From contig NZ_JXDL01000001.1 of NCBI RefSeq assembly GCF_001590795.1, forward strand, positions 4,809,988-4,842,595: a stretch of 32,608 nt of DNA, in the 5' to 3' direction. Below the pieces are notes generated by a model. That model ran no database searches. It saw only the letters and a list, made by a program, of their open reading frames with translations, and was not told the DNA's origin. Position numbers and translations under genes: made by a program. Below, one piece after another: positions 1 to 7,735 of this stretch. Source of the stretch: Bradyrhizobium sp. AT1 (GTDB lineage Bacteria > Pseudomonadota > Alphaproteobacteria > Rhizobiales > Xanthobacteraceae). Each line of letters opens with the position of its first letter. Within the stretch, counting starts at the first letter, position 1.

Positions 1-12
1 TGCGCGCGATCG

Positions 13-35
13 ACCCTCCCCCTCCAGGGGAGGGT
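13..35. repeat. Intergenic inverted repeat (C-rich/G-rich hairpin)
   Basis: ACCCTCCCC and GGGGAGGGT form a perfect 9-bp inverted repeat around a 5-nt loop, just beyond the stop codon of the leftward transporter gene. Such elements are common between genes in Bradyrhizobium-like genomes. There is no T-run on either side, so it is not a convincing intrinsic terminator, though it could act as a transcript-end hairpin. Confidence 0.6.
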
Positions 36-40
36 AAGAG

Positions 41-955
41 CTACGCTGGCGGATTCACCTGCTCGCTCTCGCGCCCCAGATCGCGCTCGCGCAGATAGAT
101 ATAGAATCCCGCACCGATGATGATCGCCGCGCCGATCAGCGTCGCGACCGACGGCACGTCGCCGAACACGACGAAGCCGAAGATCACGGCCCACACGATC
201 ATGGAATATTGATAGGGCACCACGACGCTCGCCGGCGCCAGCTTGAGCGAGCGGTTGACGCAGAACAGCGCCGTCACCGAAATCAGCCCGGCGGCGGCGA
301 AGATCACGAGACTGCCCGATGTCGGCGGCACCCAGTTGAACGCCGACAGCACCGCGCCGAGCGAGAACGTGCCGACGAATTGCGAGGACGCCATCACGAT
401 ATCGGGCGTCTTGCGCAGGCTGCGCGTGATCAGCATCAAGGTCGCAAAGGACAGACTGCCGCCGAGTGCGATCAGCGCCGGCAGGCTGACGGTCTGCGCC
501 GAGGGCCGCAGTGCGATCAGGACGCCGCAGAAGCCGATCAGGATCGCGGTCCAGCGCCGCCAGCCGACCTTCTCCCCCAGAAAGATCGCCGACATCGCGG
601 TGACGAAGATCGGGCCGGCGAGATAATAGGTGATGACGTCGGCGAGCGGCAGATAGACCGTGGCGAGGAAGAACGCGGCGACCTCCAGCGTCGAGAGCAC
701 GACACGGAACAGCTGCAGGCGCGGCCGCTCCAGATGCAGGAACTGGTGACGCTGCCGCCAGATCAGCGGCGACAACAGCAGCAGCGCGGCGCAGGCGCGC
801 AGGAACAGCAGCTGTCCCACCGAATAAGTCCCGACCAGGAATTTGCCCATGGCGTCGCCGAACGAGAACATGAAGATCGACAGCACCATCAGCCCGATGC
901 CGGCGAGGCGCGCGGACCGATCGTCATAGGCGGAGAGGTTCTTGAAGATGGGCAT
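41..955 (-). CDS. EamA/DMT-family membrane transporter
   Basis: Encodes a 304-residue inner-membrane protein of the drug/metabolite transporter superfamily, which usually exports small metabolites; the substrate here is not identifiable. The protein is almost wholly hydrophobic with about ten predicted membrane spans. It has two EamA-type halves, with short charged loops such as the FLGEKVGWRRW segment at the end of the first half, typical of RhaT/YdcZ-like exporters. The reading frame stays open upstream to 1219, but that part is rich in Arg and Ser and runs antisense to the MaoC gene. I therefore start at the ATG at 953-955 (MPIFKNLSAYDD), which leads straight into the first span. It is divergent from the hydratase gene that starts at 1074. 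No regulatory site was recognised in the 118-bp spacer. Confidence 0.88.
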   Translation of the reverse strand: MPIFKNLSAYDDRSARLAGIGLMVLSIFMFSFGDAMGKFLVGTYSVGQLLFLRACAALLLLSPLIWRQRHQFLHLERPRLQLFRVVLSTLEVAAFFLATVYLPLADVITYYLAGPIFVTAMSAIFLGEKVGWRRWTAILIGFCGVLIALRPSAQTVSLPALIALGGSLSFATLMLITRSLRKTPDIVMASSQFVGTFSLGAVLSAFNWVPPTSGSLVIFAAAGLISVTALFCVNRSLKLAPASVVVPYQYSMIVWAVIFGFVVFGDVPSVATLIGAAIIIGAGFYIYLRERDLGRESEQVNPPA

Positions 956-1073
956 TGGCGCCGTTGTAATGCCATGAGCAATACGGACAAGCCCGCCACG
1001 CTGAATTGAACGGATTGCCGCACTCTTCGCATCGCAGTAGCGATAACGCCACATCGACAGAACGAGCTTTGAC

Positions 1074-1556
1074 ATGACCGATTTCGATCCCTCCCGGCAT
1101 CGCATGATCCCCACGCAACGCTGGTTTGAGGATTTCGTCCTCGGCGAACGCTTCGTGCTGCCGAGCCGGACCCAGACCTCGGCAATCTTCGCGGCGTTCC
1201 AGACCGCGAGCGGCGACACCCATCCCGTGCACTACGATGTGGAATATTGCCGCAGCCGCGGCATGCCGCATCTGCTCGCCCACGGCTTCCAGACCCTGAT
1301 CCACACCGCGCCCGGCGCCGGCCTGTTTCCGTTCATGGTCGAGGAGTCCCTGGTCGGCTTCCTTGAGCAATCCAGCCGTTTTCTCAAACCCGTCTATGCC
1401 GACGACACTCTCTATCCCGCGCTGGAGGTCACCGAGCTGGTGCCCGGCCGCACCACCGGCACGGTGACGCTGCGCAGCACCGTATTCAACCAGCGCAAGG
1501 AGCTGGTGCTGGAGGGGACGCAGACATTCCTGATCCGGAAGCGACCGACTGGTTAA
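1074..1556 (+). CDS. MaoC-like hot-dog-fold dehydratase
   Basis: A 160-residue cytoplasmic protein of the MaoC dehydratase family, which hydrates or dehydrates enoyl-thioesters. The hydratase motif is visible as SGDTHPVHYD, with D48 and H53 as the expected catalytic pair. The downstream MPHLLAHGFQTL stretch matches the family's substrate-tunnel helix. Length fits a single-domain MaoC hydratase rather than the two-domain eukaryotic type. It begins with ATG (MTDFDPSRH), is divergent from the EamA gene and ends 84 bp before obgE. No other fatty-acid or acyl-CoA gene is nearby, so the physiological substrate cannot be inferred. Confidence 0.9.
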   Translation: MTDFDPSRHRMIPTQRWFEDFVLGERFVLPSRTQTSAIFAAFQTASGDTHPVHYDVEYCRSRGMPHLLAHGFQTLIHTAPGAGLFPFMVEESLVGFLEQSSRFLKPVYADDTLYPALEVTELVPGRTTGTVTLRSTVFNQRKELVLEGTQTFLIRKRPTG

Positions 1557-1640
1557 GCAAGGGCCGCAATTCGCGGAAATTCGGCCGATTTGCGGGTCTC
1601 TCGGGTTGCCGCAGGGGGCCGGCTGGCCTACCTATGGCCC

Positions 1641-2681
1641 ATGAAATTCCTCGACGAAGCAAAGGTCTATATCCGCTCCGGTGACGGCGGGAACGGCTGC
1701 GTGGCGTTCCGCCGCGAGAAGTTCATCGAATTCGGCGGTCCCTCCGGCGGCAATGGCGGCCGCGGCGGCAATGTCATCATCGAGGTCGCCGACGGCCTCA
1801 ACACGCTGATCGACTACCGCTACCAGCAGCACTTCAAGGCCCAGAAGGGCGAGAACGGCTCAGGCTCGGACCGCCACGGCGCCAACGGCAAGAACATCGT
1901 GCTGAAGGTTCCGGTGGGTACGCAGATCTTCGACGAGGACCGCGAGACGCTGATCCACGACTTCACCGAGGTCGGCGAGAAATTCGTGCTGGCCGAGGGC
2001 GGCAATGGCGGCTTCGGCAACGCGCATTTCAAGACCTCGACCAACCGCGCCCCGCGCAACGCCAATCCCGGCCAGGTCGGCGAGGAGCGCTGGATCTGGC
2101 TGCGGCTGAAACTCATTGCCGATGCCGGTCTCGTCGGCATGCCCAATGCCGGCAAGTCGACCTTCCTGTCCAAGGTCAGCGCGGCGCGGCCGAAGATCGC
2201 CGACTATCCCTTCACCACGCTGCATCCGCAACTCGGCGTCGTGAACGCCGACGGCCGCGAGTTCGTGCTGGCCGACATCCCCGGCCTAATCGAGGGCGCG
2301 CATGAAGGCACCGGCCTCGGCGACCGCTTCCTCGGCCATGTCGAGCGCTGCCGCGTGCTGCTGCATCTGGTCGACGCGACCTGCGAGCACGCCGGCAAGG
2401 CCTACAAGACGGTGCGCACGGAGCTCGACGCCTATGGCGGCCAGCTCACCGACAAGATCGAGATCGTCGCACTGAACAAGATCGACGCGGTCGAGCCGGA
2501 CGAGCTCAAGAAGCAGAAGGAGCGCCTGAAGCGCGCCGCCAAGAAGACGCCGCTGCTGCTGTCAGCGGTCACCGGCGACGGCGTCAAGGAAGCGCTGCGC
2601 GCGCTCGTCGCGGTGATCGGCGAGGCCCCGGTGTCGGCCAAGGCCAAGAGCGCAGCCGAAGCGGAGCCGTGGTCGGCGTGA
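1641..2681 (+). CDS. obgE: GTPase Obg (ribosome assembly, CgtA)
   Basis: A 346-residue essential GTPase involved in 50S ribosomal subunit maturation and stress or cell-cycle signalling. The N-terminal glycine-rich Obg fold (residues 1-158) starts MKFLDEAKVYIRSGDGGNGC. The G domain follows with G1 GMPNAGKST (166-174), switch I PFTT (190-193), G3 DIPG (212-215) and G4 NKID (279-282). A short Lys/Ala-rich tail closes the protein. An in-frame start exists at 1590, but the ATG at 1641 gives the canonical family N-terminus, so the extra 17 residues are rejected. In alphaproteobacteria obgE is commonly followed by proB; here the two are separated by about 3.1 kb. Confidence 0.97.
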   Translation: MKFLDEAKVYIRSGDGGNGCVAFRREKFIEFGGPSGGNGGRGGNVIIEVADGLNTLIDYRYQQHFKAQKGENGSGSDRHGANGKNIVLKVPVGTQIFDEDRETLIHDFTEVGEKFVLAEGGNGGFGNAHFKTSTNRAPRNANPGQVGEERWIWLRLKLIADAGLVGMPNAGKSTFLSKVSAARPKIADYPFTTLHPQLGVVNADGREFVLADIPGLIEGAHEGTGLGDRFLGHVERCRVLLHLVDATCEHAGKAYKTVRTELDAYGGQLTDKIEIVALNKIDAVEPDELKKQKERLKRAAKKTPLLLSAVTGDGVKEALRALVAVIGEAPVSAKAKSAAEAEPWSA

Positions 2682-2685
2682 ACTA

Positions 2686-2817
2686 CTGTCGTCCCTGCGC
2701 ACGCAGGGACCCATACCGCGTGATCTATCGATTAGGCATGATCGCAGTCCCGAACAACTAGTCTTCGCCAAACTTCCTCCTGGGGTTATGGGTCCCCGCG
2801 TACGCGGGGACGACAGC
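2686..2817. repeat. Composite palindromic intergenic repeat
   Basis: Two mirror-image modules flank about 70 bp. The left arm holds the self-palindrome GTCCCTGCGCACGCAGGGAC (2691-2710). The right arm holds GTCCCCGCG-TA-CGCGGGGAC (2792-2811). The arms are also inverted copies of each other, including the adjoining CTGTCG and CCCATA sequences. It lies between obgE and the sulfatase gene, and could fold into two hairpins or one long stem. Confidence 0.8.
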
Positions 2818-2910
2818 GGCTTGAGTGGCCTCAGCTGCGCGCATCATCGGCTTGTCATCGCCGCTCCAATATCGCAGCATCGCACAATCAAGAAACTGCA
2901 GGGATGACGC

Positions 2911-4545
2911 ATGGCGCGCGCGAAGAACGTTCTCTGGATCATGTGCGACCAGCTTCGCTATGACTATCTCGGCTGTACCGGCCATCCCACGCTGAAGACG
3001 CCGAACATCGACGCCATGGCGAGGCGCGGCGTGCTGTTCAGCAAGGCCTATGTGCAATCGCCGATCTGCGGCCCGTCGCGGATGTCGTTCTACACGGGAC
3101 GCTACATGCGCTCGCACGGCTCGCACTGGAACGGCTGGCCCTTGCGTGTCGGCGAGCCCACGCTCGGCGATCACCTGAAGAAGATCGGCGTGCGCAATGT
3201 GCTGGTCGGCAAGACCCACATGGCGCCCGATCTCGAAGGCATGAAGGCGCTCGGCATACCCCCGGAATCGATGATCGGCGTGCATGTCGCCGAATGCGGC
3301 TTCGAGCCTTACGAGCGCGACGACGGCTTGCACCCCACGGGGCGGCCGCGCCCGAAATACGACGAATATCTGCGTCAGCACGGGTTTGAGGCCAGCAATC
3401 CCTGGGAGCACTGGGCCAATTCCGGCGCGGCGGAAGACGGCAGCTTGCAGAACGGCTGGCTGCTGGTGCATGCCGACAAGGCCGCGCGCGTGCCGGACGA
3501 GCATTCCGAGACGCCCTACATGACGCGGCGGGCGATGGATTTCATCAGCGAGGCCGAGACCGACGGCCGGCCGTGGTGCCTGCATCTGTCCTACATCAAG
3601 CCGCACTGGCCCTATATCGCGCCGGAGCCCTATGCCAGCATGTATTCGACCGATGACATGATTCCGGTGACCCGCTCCGAGCGCGAGCGGCAAAATCCGC
3701 ATCCGGTGTTCGGCGCCTATATGGACATGCGCTACTCCCGCAACATGGCGCGCGACGAGGCGCGGGAGAAGGTGATCCCGACCTATATGGGCCTGATCAC
3801 CCAGATCGACGACCAGATGGGCGTGCTGATGAAGTTTCTGGAGGCACGCGGCCTGCTGGACACCACCATGATCGTCTTCACCTCCGATCACGGCGATTAT
3901 CTCGGCGATCACTGGATGGGCGAGAAAGACCTGTTCCACGAGCAGTCGGCGAAGATTCCGTTGATCATCATCGATCCCTCGCAAGAGGCCGACGCCACGC
4001 GCGGCACGCGCAGCGAGGCGCTGGTCGAGGCGATCGATCTCGCGCCGACCTTTGTCGATTATTTCGGCGGCAAGGTGCCGGGCCACATTCTCGAAGGACG
4101 TTCGCTGCTGCCGCTGCTGCGCGGGCCGACGCCGGCGGACTGGCGCAAGGTCGCGTTCTCCGAATACGACTACGCCATGCAGGACGTCCGGCTGAAGCTG
4201 AACCAGCCGATCGAGCGCTGCCGCCTGTTCATGGTGTTCGACGGCCGCTGGAAATACATCCACGCCTCCGGCTTCCGTCCGATGCTGTACGATCTCGACA
4301 CCGATCCGGAAGAATATCTGGATCGCGGCGACGATCCTGAATGTGCAGGCATCATCGCGCGATTGCAGGCCGAGCTGTTCGACTGGGCACTGCATCCGAG
4401 CGGCCACATCACCACCCCCCGCGAGAAGATCGCGGCCTATGCCGACAACCAGCTCCAGGTGAAGAACGGCGTTCTGATCGGCATCTGGGATGAGAACGAA
4501 CTCGCCGCGATCAAGGACGGCATCGCGCAGCGCGCCAAGATGTGA
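2911..4545 (+). CDS. Sulfatase / phosphonate monoester hydrolase-type enzyme (alkaline phosphatase superfamily)
   Basis: A 544-residue hydrolase of the formylglycine-dependent sulfatase branch. The N-terminus KNVLWIMCDQLRYDYLG carries the first metal ligand D13. The activation motif CGPSR (C53-R57) in SPICGPSRMSFYTGRYM is the cysteine-type formylglycine site. The second metal site is TSDHGDYLGDH, with D326 and H327. There is no signal peptide, so the enzyme is probably cytoplasmic, as reported for phosphonate monoester hydrolases. Known members act on sulfate, phosphate or phosphonate esters, and several are promiscuous, so the substrate is left open. The ATG at 2911 places the motif at the usual distance. 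It is flanked by palindromic repeats and is convergent with a Bug-type receptor gene. Confidence 0.88.
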   Translation: MARAKNVLWIMCDQLRYDYLGCTGHPTLKTPNIDAMARRGVLFSKAYVQSPICGPSRMSFYTGRYMRSHGSHWNGWPLRVGEPTLGDHLKKIGVRNVLVGKTHMAPDLEGMKALGIPPESMIGVHVAECGFEPYERDDGLHPTGRPRPKYDEYLRQHGFEASNPWEHWANSGAAEDGSLQNGWLLVHADKAARVPDEHSETPYMTRRAMDFISEAETDGRPWCLHLSYIKPHWPYIAPEPYASMYSTDDMIPVTRSERERQNPHPVFGAYMDMRYSRNMARDEAREKVIPTYMGLITQIDDQMGVLMKFLEARGLLDTTMIVFTSDHGDYLGDHWMGEKDLFHEQSAKIPLIIIDPSQEADATRGTRSEALVEAIDLAPTFVDYFGGKVPGHILEGRSLLPLLRGPTPADWRKVAFSEYDYAMQDVRLKLNQPIERCRLFMVFDGRWKYIHASGFRPMLYDLDTDPEEYLDRGDDPECAGIIARLQAELFDWALHPSGHITTPREKIAAYADNQLQVKNGVLIGIWDENELAAIKDGIAQRAKM

Positions 4546-4562
4546 GCGAGGCCCTCTCCATT

Positions 4563-4648
4563 CGTCATGCCCGGGCTTGACCCGGGCATCCACGTCCAGC
4601 GGCAATCGCGGACGCACGTGGATGGCCGGGTCAAGCCCGGCCATGACG
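4563..4648. repeat. Palindromic intergenic repeat, TCATGCCCGGG family
   Basis: An imperfect long palindrome. The left arm CGTCATGCCCGGGCTTGA is mirrored by TCAAGCCCGGCCATGACG, and an inner CCACGT/ACGTGG pair sits near the centre. The same family occurs at 18472-18557 and 21001-21115. It lies between two convergent genes, where the RNA hairpin could help end both transcripts, although no T-run follows. Confidence 0.8.
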
Positions 4649-4675
4649 GCTGAGTGTGTGGCGCCGCGGGAGACT

Positions 4676-5641
4676 CTAGTTCTCGATCTTGTAGCCCGTC
4701 GCCTTCACGATCGGCTGCCACAGCGCGATGTTCGCGGCGAGCTCCTTGGTCAATCCATCCGGGGTCGACCCGACCGGGATCAGCCCGATCGCCGTGAGCT
4801 TCTCCTTCACCTCGGGCTTGGCGAGCGCCGCGCTTGCGGCCGCGCCGAGCTTGCTCGCAAATTCCGGCGGGCTGCCGGCGGGGAGCCACATGCCGTACCA
4901 GGCGTCGGCGACGAGATCGATGCCGCTTTCCTTCAGCGTCGGAACCTCGGGCGCGAAGGGCGAGCGTTCCGTGCTCGACACCGCGATGATCTTCACGCCC
5001 TTGGCGCGGTGCTGCGGCAGCGCGTCGGCCAGCGTCACGATGCCGAACGCAATGTGGCCGCCGACGAGGTCGTTGAGGATGGGCGCGCTGCCACGGTAGG
5101 GCACGCGCGTCAGGGGAATGCCGAGGTCCTTCTCGAGCTTGGAGCCCATGAAGTGCGGAATGGTGCCGTTGCTGGGCACGCCGAACGAGGTCTTGTCCGG
5201 ATGCGCCTTCAGCCACGCCACGAAGCTCTTGAAATCGGTGGCCTCGACCGCGGGGTTGATCACCAGCGCGAATTCGAAGCGCGCCAGCAGTGACACCGGC
5301 ATGAAATCCTTCGCCGTGTCGAAGCTCGGATTCGTCTCCACCATCGGCAGCAGGTACATGGTGGGCCCCGTCGTCACCAGCACCATGCTGCCGTCGGGGC
5401 TTGCGCCCTTCACCGCCTTGATGCCGATCAGGCCGTCGCCGCCGGTGCGGTTCTCGACCACGATGGTCCGCTGCAATGCCGGCGCCATCTCCTGCGCGAT
5501 CAGCCGGCACAGCGTGTCGGCGCCGGCCCCCGCCGCGAACGGGAAGATCATCTTGGTCAACCCGGCCTGCGCTTGCGCCTCACCGGCCTGCGCCAGCAGC
5601 GGCAGGGCGACACATCCAGCCATAAATTCGCGGCGATCCAT
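4676..5641 (-). CDS. Bug/TctC-type periplasmic solute-binding protein
   Basis: A 321-residue secreted receptor of the Bug family, which feeds tripartite tricarboxylate transporters or acts as a sensor. Residues 1-26 form a signal peptide beginning MDRREFMAG; the twin arginine followed by Phe suggests the Tat route. The mature part starts LTKMIFPFAAGAGADTLCR, the typical Bug opening, followed by VVENRTGGDGLIG. Two ATGs compete. GGAGG lies 8 nt before the ATG at 5641 but only 2 nt before the one at 5647, so 5641 is preferred. No TctA or TctB gene is in the window, so it is an orphan receptor, as is frequent in this family. A 39-bp palindrome lies 45 bp upstream. Confidence 0.87.
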   Translation of the reverse strand: MDRREFMAGCVALPLLAQAGEAQAQAGLTKMIFPFAAGAGADTLCRLIAQEMAPALQRTIVVENRTGGDGLIGIKAVKGASPDGSMVLVTTGPTMYLLPMVETNPSFDTAKDFMPVSLLARFEFALVINPAVEATDFKSFVAWLKAHPDKTSFGVPSNGTIPHFMGSKLEKDLGIPLTRVPYRGSAPILNDLVGGHIAFGIVTLADALPQHRAKGVKIIAVSSTERSPFAPEVPTLKESGIDLVADAWYGMWLPAGSPPEFASKLGAAASAALAKPEVKEKLTAIGLIPVGSTPDGLTKELAANIALWQPIVKATGYKIEN

Positions 5642-5685
5642 ACGCATTCCCTCCAGCCCATTTTTGGTTGCCGGCATTAGAACCC

Positions 5686-5724
5686 GGTAAACGGCCAAGG
5701 CAAGGCCGACCTTCGCCGTTTACC
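5686..5724. promoter_or_regulatory. 39-bp near-perfect palindrome, candidate operator
   Basis: GGTAAACGGC (5686-5695) and GCCGTTTACC (5715-5724) are a perfect 10-bp inverted repeat. The interior continues with AAGG/CCTT after one mismatch and leaves a 9-nt loop. It lies in the divergent spacer, 45 bp upstream of the Bug start codon and 117 bp upstream of proB. It does not belong to the repeat families seen elsewhere in the window. It could be a dimeric regulator's operator or an RNA hairpin; the first is inferred from position. Confidence 0.5.
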
Positions 5725-5840
5725 ATCCGTTGCCATCCTTGCCGCCTTGCGCCGGCCATCGTCCTGCTGCAAAAGCGGCCTATCGGCGCCGCTCTCTCGC
5801 TCCGCCGTTTCCAATGCAGAGCAGATCGTCCAGGCGCACT

Positions 5841-6962
5841 ATGGCCAGCCCCGAACTCAGTCAATTCCGCCGCATCGTCGTCAAGGTCGGCTCCGCGCTG
5901 CTGGTCGATTCCGACAAGGGCGAGGTGCGCTCGTCCTGGCTCGCCGCGCTCGCCGACGACATGGCCAAATTGCACAAGGAAGGCCGCGACGTCCTCGTCG
6001 TGTCCTCCGGCTCGATCGCGCTCGGCCGCAGCCGCCTCAAGCTGCCGCGCGGCCCGCTGAAGCTGGAAGAGAGCCAGGCCGCAGCCGCTGTCGGCCAGAT
6101 CGCACTGGCGCGAATCTGGTCGGAGGTGCTGGGCGCCCACGGCATCGGCGCCGGCCAAATCCTGGTGACCTTGCAGGACACCGAGGAGCGCCGCCGCTAT
6201 CTCAACGCGCGCTCCACCATCGGCAAGCTGCTGGAATGGCGCGCCATTCCCGTGATCAACGAGAACGACACGGTGGCGACCAACGAGATCCGCTACGGCG
6301 ACAACGACCGCCTCGCCGCGCGCGTCGCCACCATGGCAAGCGCCGATTTGCTGGTGCTGCTGTCCGACATCGACGGGCTCTACGACGCCCCGCCGAAGAA
6401 CAACCCGAACGCCAAGCTCATTCCGGTGGTCGAGAGCATCTCCTCGGAGATCGAGGCGGTGGCTGGCGATGCCGAGTCCGAGTTGTCGCGCGGCGGCATG
6501 CGCACCAAGGTCGAGGCGGCCAAGATCGCCACCACCGGCGGCACGCATATGCTGATCGCCTCCGGCAAGATCGAGCACCCGCTGCAGGCGATCGCCGATG
6601 GCGGCCGTTGCACCTGGTTTTTGACGCCGGCGAACCCCATCACCTCGCGAAAACGCTGGATCGCGGGCACGCTGGAGCCGAAGGGCACGCTGACGATCGA
6701 TGCCGGCGCCGTGACGGCGCTGCGTGCCGGCGCCAGCCTGCTGCCGGCCGGTGTGATCAAGGTCGAGGGCCAGTTCGCCCGCGGCGATGCGGTCATCGTG
6801 CGCGGCCCCGACACCAGCGAGATCGGCCGCGGCCTGATCGCCTACGACGCCGACGAGGCCGAGCGGATCAAGGGCCGCTCCTCCCCCGACGTGATGACCA
6901 TCCTCGGCATCAGCGGCCGCGCCGAGATGATCCACCGCGACGATCTGGTGGTGGGCGGGTAG
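5841..6962 (+). CDS. proB: Glutamate 5-kinase
   Basis: A 373-residue cytoplasmic enzyme that phosphorylates L-glutamate with ATP, the first step of proline synthesis. The amino-acid kinase domain spans about residues 10-255. It includes VVKVGSALLVD near the N-terminus, VVSSGSIALGR (53-63) and INENDTVATNEI (139-150) followed by YGDNDRLAA, the glutamate-binding region. A C-terminal PUA domain covers about 282-360, as in full-length bacterial ProB. The ATG at 5841 (MASPELSQFRR) fits the family start; an upstream in-frame ATG at 5814 adds an unlikely Arg/Ser-rich stretch. Its partner proA is in the same orientation about 0.8 kb downstream, separated by a toxin-antitoxin pair. The gene is convergent with the toxin gene, 18 bp away, and GCGGCT/AGCCGC can form a small hairpin in that gap. 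Confidence 0.97.
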   Translation: MASPELSQFRRIVVKVGSALLVDSDKGEVRSSWLAALADDMAKLHKEGRDVLVVSSGSIALGRSRLKLPRGPLKLEESQAAAAVGQIALARIWSEVLGAHGIGAGQILVTLQDTEERRRYLNARSTIGKLLEWRAIPVINENDTVATNEIRYGDNDRLAARVATMASADLLVLLSDIDGLYDAPPKNNPNAKLIPVVESISSEIEAVAGDAESELSRGGMRTKVEAAKIATTGGTHMLIASGKIEHPLQAIADGGRCTWFLTPANPITSRKRWIAGTLEPKGTLTIDAGAVTALRAGASLLPAGVIKVEGQFARGDAVIVRGPDTSEIGRGLIAYDADEAERIKGRSSPDVMTILGISGRAEMIHRDDLVVGG

Positions 6963-6980
6963 CGGCTAATCAAGCCGCCG

Positions 6981-7277
6981 CTATTGCATGTCGTCAGAGC
7001 CGATATCCTGGCGGCCATGCATGATGCGGATGATCTCCACGCCATCGGGCAGCGGGACATAGAAGATAATGTAGTTGCCGACCGAAAAGCTGCGCAAGTC
7101 CGCGCGCAATTCTCGTCGCTCTCGTCCCGCCAGCGGGTTCTCCATCAGCATCTCGAAAATCTCGCCGAAGCGACCGATCTGCTTCTCGGCGGCGGGAACG
7201 CTGTCGGAAGCGATGAATTCCCAGATCGAATCGAGATCGAGGTCTGCTTGTGGAGTTTTGCGGAATCTATTTGCCAC
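6981..7277 (-). CDS. parE: RelE/ParE-family toxin
   Basis: A 98-residue basic protein of the RelE/ParE toxin superfamily. The N-terminal half FRKTPQADLDLDSIWEFIASD and the conserved NPLAGRERRELRADLRSF followed by YIIFYVPLPDGVEIIRIMHGRQD match ParE-type toxins, which poison DNA gyrase. Family membership is clear, but the target is inferred. It starts with GTG at 7275-7277 and overlaps the end of the antitoxin gene by 11 nt, the usual antitoxin-first, translationally coupled arrangement. The conserved C-terminal HGRQD is present, so the toxin looks intact. The pair is inserted between proB and proA on the opposite strand. Confidence 0.9.
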   Translation of the reverse strand: MANRFRKTPQADLDLDSIWEFIASDSVPAAEKQIGRFGEIFEMLMENPLAGRERRELRADLRSFSVGNYIIFYVPLPDGVEIIRIMHGRQDIGSDDMQ

Positions 7278-7545
7278 TTTTGCGCGCAGCCAATCGCTGC
7301 CGTCCCCGCGCCTTGATATCGTTCATCCACTCGCGTGGATCCACCTCCTCCATCGGCCCGCTGTCAAAGCCCTTCTGGATTTCCTCCCGCAGCGCTTGCA
7401 GCTTGAGCTTGCGCTGTTCTTCGCGCTCCTCAATCAAGCGAAGACCTTCGCGCATGACTTCGCTCGCGCTGGCATAGCGCCCGCTCTCGACCAGACCATC
7501 GATCAGGTCCTCGAAATGCTTGCCAATGCTGTAGCTGCTGGCCAT
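7267..7545 (-). CDS. parD: ParD-family antitoxin (type II)
   Basis: A 92-residue antitoxin. The N-terminal ribbon-helix-helix region (about 1-45) reads MASSYSIGKHFEDLIDGLV followed by ESGRYASASEVMREGLRLI, the classical ParD signature. The charged C-terminus (EEREEQRKLKLQALREEI onward) is the toxin-binding part. ParD proteins neutralise ParE and repress their own operon. The frame is open upstream to 7665, but the ATG at 7543-7545 has GGAG 5 nt upstream and gives the standard family N-terminus. Its stop overlaps the start of the toxin gene. An ATATCAA/TTGATAT inverted repeat lies just upstream and is a likely autoregulatory operator. Confidence 0.92.
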   Translation of the reverse strand: MASSYSIGKHFEDLIDGLVESGRYASASEVMREGLRLIEEREEQRKLKLQALREEIQKGFDSGPMEEVDPREWMNDIKARGRQRLAARKSGK

Positions 7546-7555
7546 AGGGGCTCCG

Positions 7556-7582
7556 ATATCAAGTAATGATAATTGTTGATAT
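7556..7582. promoter_or_regulatory. Candidate ParD operator upstream of parDE
   Basis: ATATCAA (7556-7562) and TTGATAT (7576-7582) form a perfect 7-bp inverted repeat with a 13-nt AT-rich spacer, 11 bp upstream of the antitoxin start codon. ParD proteins are ribbon-helix-helix repressors that bind such sites over their own promoter. The AT-rich patch contrasts with the GC-rich surroundings. A -10-like TATCAT is readable on the minus strand in the spacer, but no convincing -35 was found. Confidence 0.45.
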
Positions 7583-7735
7583 TTTGGATGTTCGCAAGGA
7601 TCGATCGAGCATTCGGCGCACAACCCGGCCATTGGCCGACCGCTGGCGAACCGGGCCCCTGCCATACCCTTCCCGCCCTTCGCAGGCCCGGGATTTCCGT
7701 GCTAGGACACCGCCTTAGCAAAGGTTGAAAACCCC

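Noticed and set aside
2758..4644. A 628-codon open frame on the minus strand
   Set aside because: It is antisense to the sulfatase-type gene and has no recognisable domain; composition is that of a shadow frame.
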